Source: Ralstonia wenshanensis (lineage in GTDB: Bacteria > Pseudomonadota > Gammaproteobacteria > Burkholderiales > Burkholderiaceae). From it: a DNA stretch of 64,000 nucleotides. Positions 58,883 through 64,000 of this stretch are shown here, in pieces (position 1 is the first letter of the stretch; each line of letters opens with the position of its first letter). The notes beneath the pieces are model-generated. The model made no database searches, was not told the origin of the DNA, and saw only the letters and a list, made by a program, of their open reading frames with translations. The position numbers and the translations under genes are program-made. The DNA is taken from NCBI RefSeq assembly GCF_021173085.1, contig NZ_CP076413.1, forward strand, positions 2,879,501 to 2,943,500, written 5' to 3'.

Positions 58883-58942
58883 TTAGATTGTTTTCGAATG
58901 CTGCGTGCGCCGCCCAATGCGGGACCCTGCGGCGCCGGGCAT
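58883..58942 (-). CDS. Candidate 19-codon leader ORF before cytochrome c4
   Basis: Translates as MPGAAGSRIGRRTQHSKTI and stops 13 bases before the c4 start. An AGGAGAAGG sequence lies at good spacing before its ATG, a stronger site than the cytochrome's own. It could couple translation or act as a leader peptide. It may also be chance, since the frame stays open further upstream. Confidence 0.3.
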   Translation of the reverse strand: MPGAAGSRIGRRTQHSKTI

Positions 58943-59040
58943 CCCCTTCTCCTCGTGCCAGATCAGCGCATGAAAACGGACCGGCCCGGGCCTCGGGGCG
59001 GTCCTGCGACGGATCTGGTGGGGACGTCCGTAAACCGGCG

Positions 59041-59052
59041 TATTGTACAATA
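59041..59052. promoter_or_regulatory. Palindromic divergent -10 between cytochrome c4 and engB
   Basis: TATTGTACAATA is a perfect 12-bp palindrome that provides TACAAT as a -10 on both strands at once. The -35 regions are weak on both sides. The engB leader would be about 70 bases, the c4 leader about 165 bases. Confidence 0.45.
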
Positions 59053-59790
59053 ACACCTCTGCAATGCGACCTCGCGGCGCAGCAACCACGCAGTTCTGAA
59101 CTGCAGTTTACAGGTACTGCCGCGCATGTCGCTCCTGCATCAAGCCCGTTTCTTCATCACCGTCAATCATCTGCGTGATTTACCGGCGACCGCCGTGCCG
59201 GAAGTTGCGTTTGCGGGCCGCTCCAACGCAGGCAAATCCACCGCGATCAACATCCTGTGCAATCAGAAGCGGCTCGCCTTTTCCAGCAAGACGCCTGGCC
59301 GCACGCAGCACATCAACTATTTCTCGGTGATGCCCGCCAAGGCGGAGGACCCGCTCGGTTTCCTGGTCGACCTGCCCGGTTACGGCTATGCCGAAGCGCC
59401 CGGCGAGACCAAATCGCACTGGGTTCATCTTCTGGGCGACTACGTCAAGGCGCGCCAGCAGCTCGCCGGCCTCGTCATCATGATGGACGCGCGCCGCCCG
59501 TTTACCGACCTCGATTGCCAGATGGTCGAGTGGTTCCTGCCGACAGGTAAGCCGATCCACGTGCTGCTCACGAAAGCGGACAAGCTGACCAACAACGATG
59601 CCTCGCGCGCACTCATGGCCGCACGCAAGGTGCTGGCCGATTACCGCGCGCAGATCGACGGCGATGTTTCGCTCACGGTGCAGTTGTTCTCCAGCCTGAA
59701 GCGTCGCGGCATCGAAGAGGCGCAGCGAATTGTCGCAGGCTGGCTGTGCCTGCCGGAGGCGCTGGAGCCCGAGCCGCAAGCCGAGCAGGC

Positions 59791-60973
<1,183 letters not shown>

Positions 60974-62806
60974 TCAGGCCGTCGGCTTGACTGCCTGTGT
61001 CGTGCCGATCGCGCGGCGCAGGCTTTCCAGGAACGTGTCGGCGCGCTCAAAGCCAACCACACGCGCCTTCAGTTCGCGACCCTGCGCATCGAAGAAGATC
61101 GTGCCGGGCGGACCGAACAGGCCGAAGCGTTTGAGCAAGGCTTGGTCATCAGCGTTGTTGGCCGTCACGTCGGCCTGCAGCAGCACCACATCGGCAAGCG
61201 CCTTGTGCACACGCGCATCGGTGAAGGTCAGGCGCTCCATCTCTTTGCAGCTGACGCACCAGTCGGCGTAGAAATCGAGCATCACCGCACGCCCCGATGC
61301 GCTCGCGTTGCGCACTTCGGTGTCGAGTTCGGCGATGCTCTTCACGCGCTTGAATATCACGCCGCGTGTTTCCGCTTGCGCGGACGTGCCCGCCGATGCG
61401 CGAATCAGTCCGCCCAGCGGTTGCAGCGGATCGCGGCCTCCGGCGGCGACACCGACCAGTTGCGCCGCCCCCGCCAGCGCGAGCACCACACCCGCGACCT
61501 TGCCCAAGCGCTGCACGTTGCCCGCGCCATCCGGCAGCGAATCGAACGTCCGCAGAAACACGGCCGCACCGATCAACAACCCACCCCACGCGACCATCAC
61601 CGCCCAGGCCGGCAACACCGGCTGCACGATCCACAGCGCCACCGCCAGCAGGATGAAACCGAACACCGCTTTGGTGACGATCAACCAATGGCCAGCACGC
61701 GGCAGCAAGTTGCCCGCCCCCACACCTACGAGCACAAGCGGCACGCCCATGCCGATCGACATCGCAAACAACGCCATGCCCCCGATGGCTGCGTTGCCCG
61801 TCTGCGCGATGTAGGCCAGCGCACCCGCCAACGCCGGCGTCACACACGGGGACACGATCAACGCCGACAGCGCGCCCATCACGACGGCTCCCACAATCTC
61901 GCCGCCGCCATGCTTGCTGGAAGCTTTTGTCAGGTGATCGCGCCAAGCCACCGGCAATTGCAGTTCATACAGCCCGAACATCGATAGCGACAGCGCCACC
62001 ATCAAGACAGCAAACGCGCCCAGCACCCACGCATTCTGCAGCGCGGCTTGCAGCCCCTGCCCGGCCAAACCGGCTGCCACACCCACGGCGGTATAGACGA
62101 CGGCCATACCGAGCACGTAAGCCGTCGACACGATTGCTGCACGCGAGCGCGTCGCATGTTCGCCGACCACGATCGCCGACAAGATCGGCAGCATGGGCAG
62201 CACGCACGGCGTGAAGGTCAGCAGCAGCCCGAGCCCAAAGAACAACGCCGCAATCGCTCCAAGATTGCCGCTGCCGAGCGTGCTGGCGATGCGGCCGAGG
62301 ACATCCCCGGAACTGGCATCGCCACCGCCCGCGGAAGACATGCCCGACAATGAGGCGGCGGGCTCCACCAGGAAACGGCTCTTCATCGGCGGATAGCACA
62401 GGCCCTGATCTGCACACCCTTGCGACGTGACGATCAGCGTGAAAGGCGCACTGGCGTTCTGGGCTTTCACACGGAATGCAACGTCATGCCGGTAGGTCTC
62501 GACGTCCTTGTTGAACGTCTCGTCAAACTTGACCTTGCCTGCCGGCATGTCAGGGGGTGCCAGCGTGACGGTCGCCGGATCCGCCGCCACCGCGAAGCGC
62601 TCGCGATACATGTAGTAGCCGTCGGCAATAGCGAACCTCACTTCGACGGTCTGGCTGTCGACCTGTTTGGCGGCGAAGCGGAATGCCTGCTCGGGTGGCA
62701 GGAAATCGTCAGCAGCAAGCGCGCGCATGGGCAGCGTCGCCACTGCGACGAGCAACATCACCAACTGGACGACACGTCGGACGGACGCGAACGGAAAAAG
62801 GGTCAT
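60974..62806 (-). CDS. dsbD: Thiol:disulfide interchange protein DsbD
   Basis: A 610-residue inner-membrane electron conduit from cytosolic thioredoxin to periplasmic thiols. The signal peptide ends RALAA. The N-terminal alpha domain has the Cys pair in CADQGLCYPP; the membrane beta domain (about 185-450, eight helices) has the Cys residues in FTPCVLPM and SPCVTPAL. The C-terminal thioredoxin-like gamma domain has DWCVSCKEME. It keeps apocytochrome Cys reduced for CcsB/ResB. Confidence 0.96.
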   Translation of the reverse strand: MTLFPFASVRRVVQLVMLLVAVATLPMRALAADDFLPPEQAFRFAAKQVDSQTVEVRFAIADGYYMYRERFAVAADPATVTLAPPDMPAGKVKFDETFNKDVETYRHDVAFRVKAQNASAPFTLIVTSQGCADQGLCYPPMKSRFLVEPAASLSGMSSAGGGDASSGDVLGRIASTLGSGNLGAIAALFFGLGLLLTFTPCVLPMLPILSAIVVGEHATRSRAAIVSTAYVLGMAVVYTAVGVAAGLAGQGLQAALQNAWVLGAFAVLMVALSLSMFGLYELQLPVAWRDHLTKASSKHGGGEIVGAVVMGALSALIVSPCVTPALAGALAYIAQTGNAAIGGMALFAMSIGMGVPLVLVGVGAGNLLPRAGHWLIVTKAVFGFILLAVALWIVQPVLPAWAVMVAWGGLLIGAAVFLRTFDSLPDGAGNVQRLGKVAGVVLALAGAAQLVGVAAGGRDPLQPLGGLIRASAGTSAQAETRGVIFKRVKSIAELDTEVRNASASGRAVMLDFYADWCVSCKEMERLTFTDARVHKALADVVLLQADVTANNADDQALLKRFGLFGPPGTIFFDAQGRELKARVVGFERADTFLESLRRAIGTTQAVKPTA

Positions 62807-62824
62807 ATCAACGGCACTCGAACA

Positions 62825-63163
62825 TCAATTGGAAGGCTGGCGCGTTTCGTTGGCCACCCACGCAAGATACGCCGGCAAGCCTGCTGCCACCGGTACAGCG
62901 ATGATCTCGGGGACCTCGTACGGATGCGCCTTGCGTAACGCCAGCTCCAACGCCGGGTAGGCTGCGTGCGTGGTCTTGATCAGCAGCGGGATCTCGGCGG
63001 CGTGCTCGATCGCACCATTCCACCAGTACGTCGACGCGCAAGCCGGCAAGCGATTGACGCATGCTGCTGCACGAGATTCCAGCACGACCTTGGTTACGCG
63101 ATCCGCACTATCGGCGTCGGGCAAATTGGTCAGCACGAGCAGTACTTCGGTTCCGGCGGACAT
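62825..63163 (-). CDS. cutA: Divalent-cation tolerance protein CutA
   Basis: A 112-residue trimeric ferredoxin-like protein of the CutA1 family. VVLESRAAACVNRLP with the conserved Cys, STYWWNGAIEHAAEIPLLIKT and HPYEVPEIIAVPV are diagnostic. Role in metal tolerance or protein anchoring is unsettled. It lies 18 bases before dsbD; in E. coli cutA also precedes dsbD. Confidence 0.95.
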   Translation of the reverse strand: MSAGTEVLLVLTNLPDADSADRVTKVVLESRAAACVNRLPACASTYWWNGAIEHAAEIPLLIKTTHAAYPALELALRKAHPYEVPEIIAVPVAAGLPAYLAWVANETRQPSN

Positions 63164-63212
63164 AGGTACTCCAGGGATGCACGCTGACAGCTAGAACACC
63201 GAAAGCGGGCAA

Positions 63213-63242
63213 CAAAAAAGCCAGGATGCGAATCCTGGCTTC
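63213..63242 (-). terminator. Intrinsic terminator after rplQ
   Basis: On the minus strand, AGCCAGGAT pairs with ATCCTGGCT and is followed by six T. It ends the ribosomal-protein/rpoA operon ahead of cutA. Confidence 0.92.
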
Positions 63243-63321
63243 ATTGTAATGCGCGCCGCAGCACGCATTCTTGGGCTTGGCCAACGCGACGCCATGTCGC
63301 GCCGGCAAACCTGGGCTGACC

Positions 63322-63720
63322 TTACTCGGCAGCGCCGTCGACTTCCACAGCCTCGGCAACTTCCGGACGGTCGAGCAGCTCGACCAGCGCCATCGGCGCA
63401 TTGTCGCCCTGACGGAAGCCGAACTTCAGGATACGGGTGTAGCCGCCCGGACGGGTCGCGAAACGCGGGCCCAGTTCGTTGAACAGCTTGGTAACCATGT
63501 CGCGATCGCGCAGGCGGGCAAATGCCAGACGGCGGTTGGCGACGGTGTCCTTCTTGGCCAGCGTGATCAGCGGCTCGACAACCTTGCGCAGTTCCTTGGC
63601 CTTCGGCAGCGTGGTCTTGATCAGCTCGTGCTGCAGCAGCGAGTTGGACATGTTGCGCAGCATCGCGAGACGGTGCGACGAGGTGCGGTTCAGTTTCCGC
63701 AAACCATGACGGTGACGCAT
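63322..63720 (-). CDS. rplQ: 50S ribosomal protein L17
   Basis: A 132-residue ribosomal protein. [21 protein letters not shown] is the universal N-terminus, and [20 protein letters not shown] the conserved C-terminal part, followed by an acidic tail. AAGAAGGAATC precedes the ATG. It follows rpoA, the normal end of the alpha operon. Confidence 0.98.
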   Translation of the reverse strand: MRHRHGLRKLNRTSSHRLAMLRNMSNSLLQHELIKTTLPKAKELRKVVEPLITLAKKDTVANRRLAFARLRDRDMVTKLFNELGPRFATRPGGYTRILKFGFRQGDNAPMALVELLDRPEVAEAVEVDGAAE

Positions 63721-63838
63721 GATGATTCCTTCTTAGGAGTGTTTGACCAGCTCTTCTATCGCCGCCACGTGTACAACGCGGCGTGGCGCGGGCCGGTAGC
63801 CTTAACAATAAGCCACCCAAAACGGAGATGGCGAGAAA

Positions 63839-63866
63839 ACCGGCCGATGCTCACGCACCGGCCGAC
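63839..63866 (-). other. Hairpin between rpoA and rplQ
   Basis: On the minus strand, GCCGGTGC-GTGA-GCATCGGC (one G-U pair) is followed by only four T and a C. It may be a partial terminator or stability element tuning L17 output. Confidence 0.45.
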
Positions 63867-63875
63867 GATTACGAT

Positions 63876-64000
63876 TTACTTCTCGAGACCTGCGGGCGGC
63901 CAGTTCTCGAGCTTCATGCCGAGCGTCAGGCCACGCGATGCGAGGACTTCCTTGATCTCGTTGAGCGACTTGCGACCCAGGTTCGGGGTCTTGAGCAGTT
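63876..64000 (-). CDS. rpoA: RNA polymerase alpha subunit, C-terminal end only
   Basis: The last 41 codons of rpoA run off the right edge. Visible is [19 protein letters not shown] and MKLENWPP, the end of the alpha C-terminal domain that binds UP elements and activators. The termination codon is TAA. Confidence 0.96.

Overview
The window is 64 kb of GC-rich chromosome from a betaproteobacterium of the order Burkholderiales. Ralstonia is the most likely genus. This rests on a QSSVTLYG-type trimeric porin, the Burkholderiales-style mla-murA-his-tat run, the pilMNOPQ-aroK-aroB-dgt-gltBD order, system II cytochrome c maturation and a short HisG. Codon use and density look like core chromosome throughout. 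The only mobile DNA seen is one small REP-type transposase element. No tRNA, rRNA, CRISPR array or prophage is visible.

Layout. (1) 1-10.4 kb is a transport and sensing block: the end of an HtrA protease, a general porin, and a binding-protein-dependent ABC transporter (binding protein, fused double permease, ATPase). The transporter is preceded by a TctDE-like two-component system and by a second, divergent paralogue of the binding protein. (2) 10.4-27.9 kb is one unbroken minus-strand run of about 24 genes: mlaFEDACB (phospholipid transport), yadGH-like ABC exporter, ibaG, murA, hisGDCB, a MarC protein, hisHAFIE, a small membrane protein and tatABC. It ends at a strong bidirectional terminator. 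(3) 28.1-35.7 kb holds a Bug-type binding protein and glutamate synthase gltBD. (4) 35.8-45.9 kb holds the transposase element, ompW, then dgt, aroB, aroK and the type IV pilus operon pilMNOPQ. (5) 46.3-50.9 kb holds PBP1A, cyaY, lptM and lysA. (6) 50.9-58.9 kb holds msrQ, msrP, an anti-sigma/ECF sigma pair, a COG4315-type lipoprotein, and ccsB, resB and cytochrome c4. (7) 59-64 kb holds engB, hemB, dsbD, cutA, rplQ and the end of rpoA.

How genes work together. MlaFEDB, MlaC and MlaA return phospholipids from the outer to the inner membrane, next to murA (peptidoglycan precursor). The his genes cover the whole pathway except HisZ, which the short HisG should need and which is not here. TatABC would export MsrP and probably the divergent binding protein, both of which carry arginine-rich Tat-like signals. 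CcsB, ResB and DsbD mature c-type cytochromes such as the c4 next to them. AroK and AroB belong to the shikimate pathway.

Most interesting observations. First, a probable unannotated small RNA lies on the minus strand between engB and hemB. Four consecutive perfect hairpins, one with a CUCCUCCC loop, end in a stem followed by eight U, and the terminator is embedded in the last codons of engB. Second, a lipoprotein-ECF sigma-anti-sigma-MsrP-MsrQ cluster looks like a periplasmic methionine-oxidation response and has a candidate sigma-specific promoter. Third, a GAAAGCG direct repeat with an 11-bp period sits over the -35 region of the ABC transporter promoter, as expected for the neighbouring OmpR-family regulator. 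Fourth, the transposase element has matching terminal inverted repeats and nearby REP-like hairpins.
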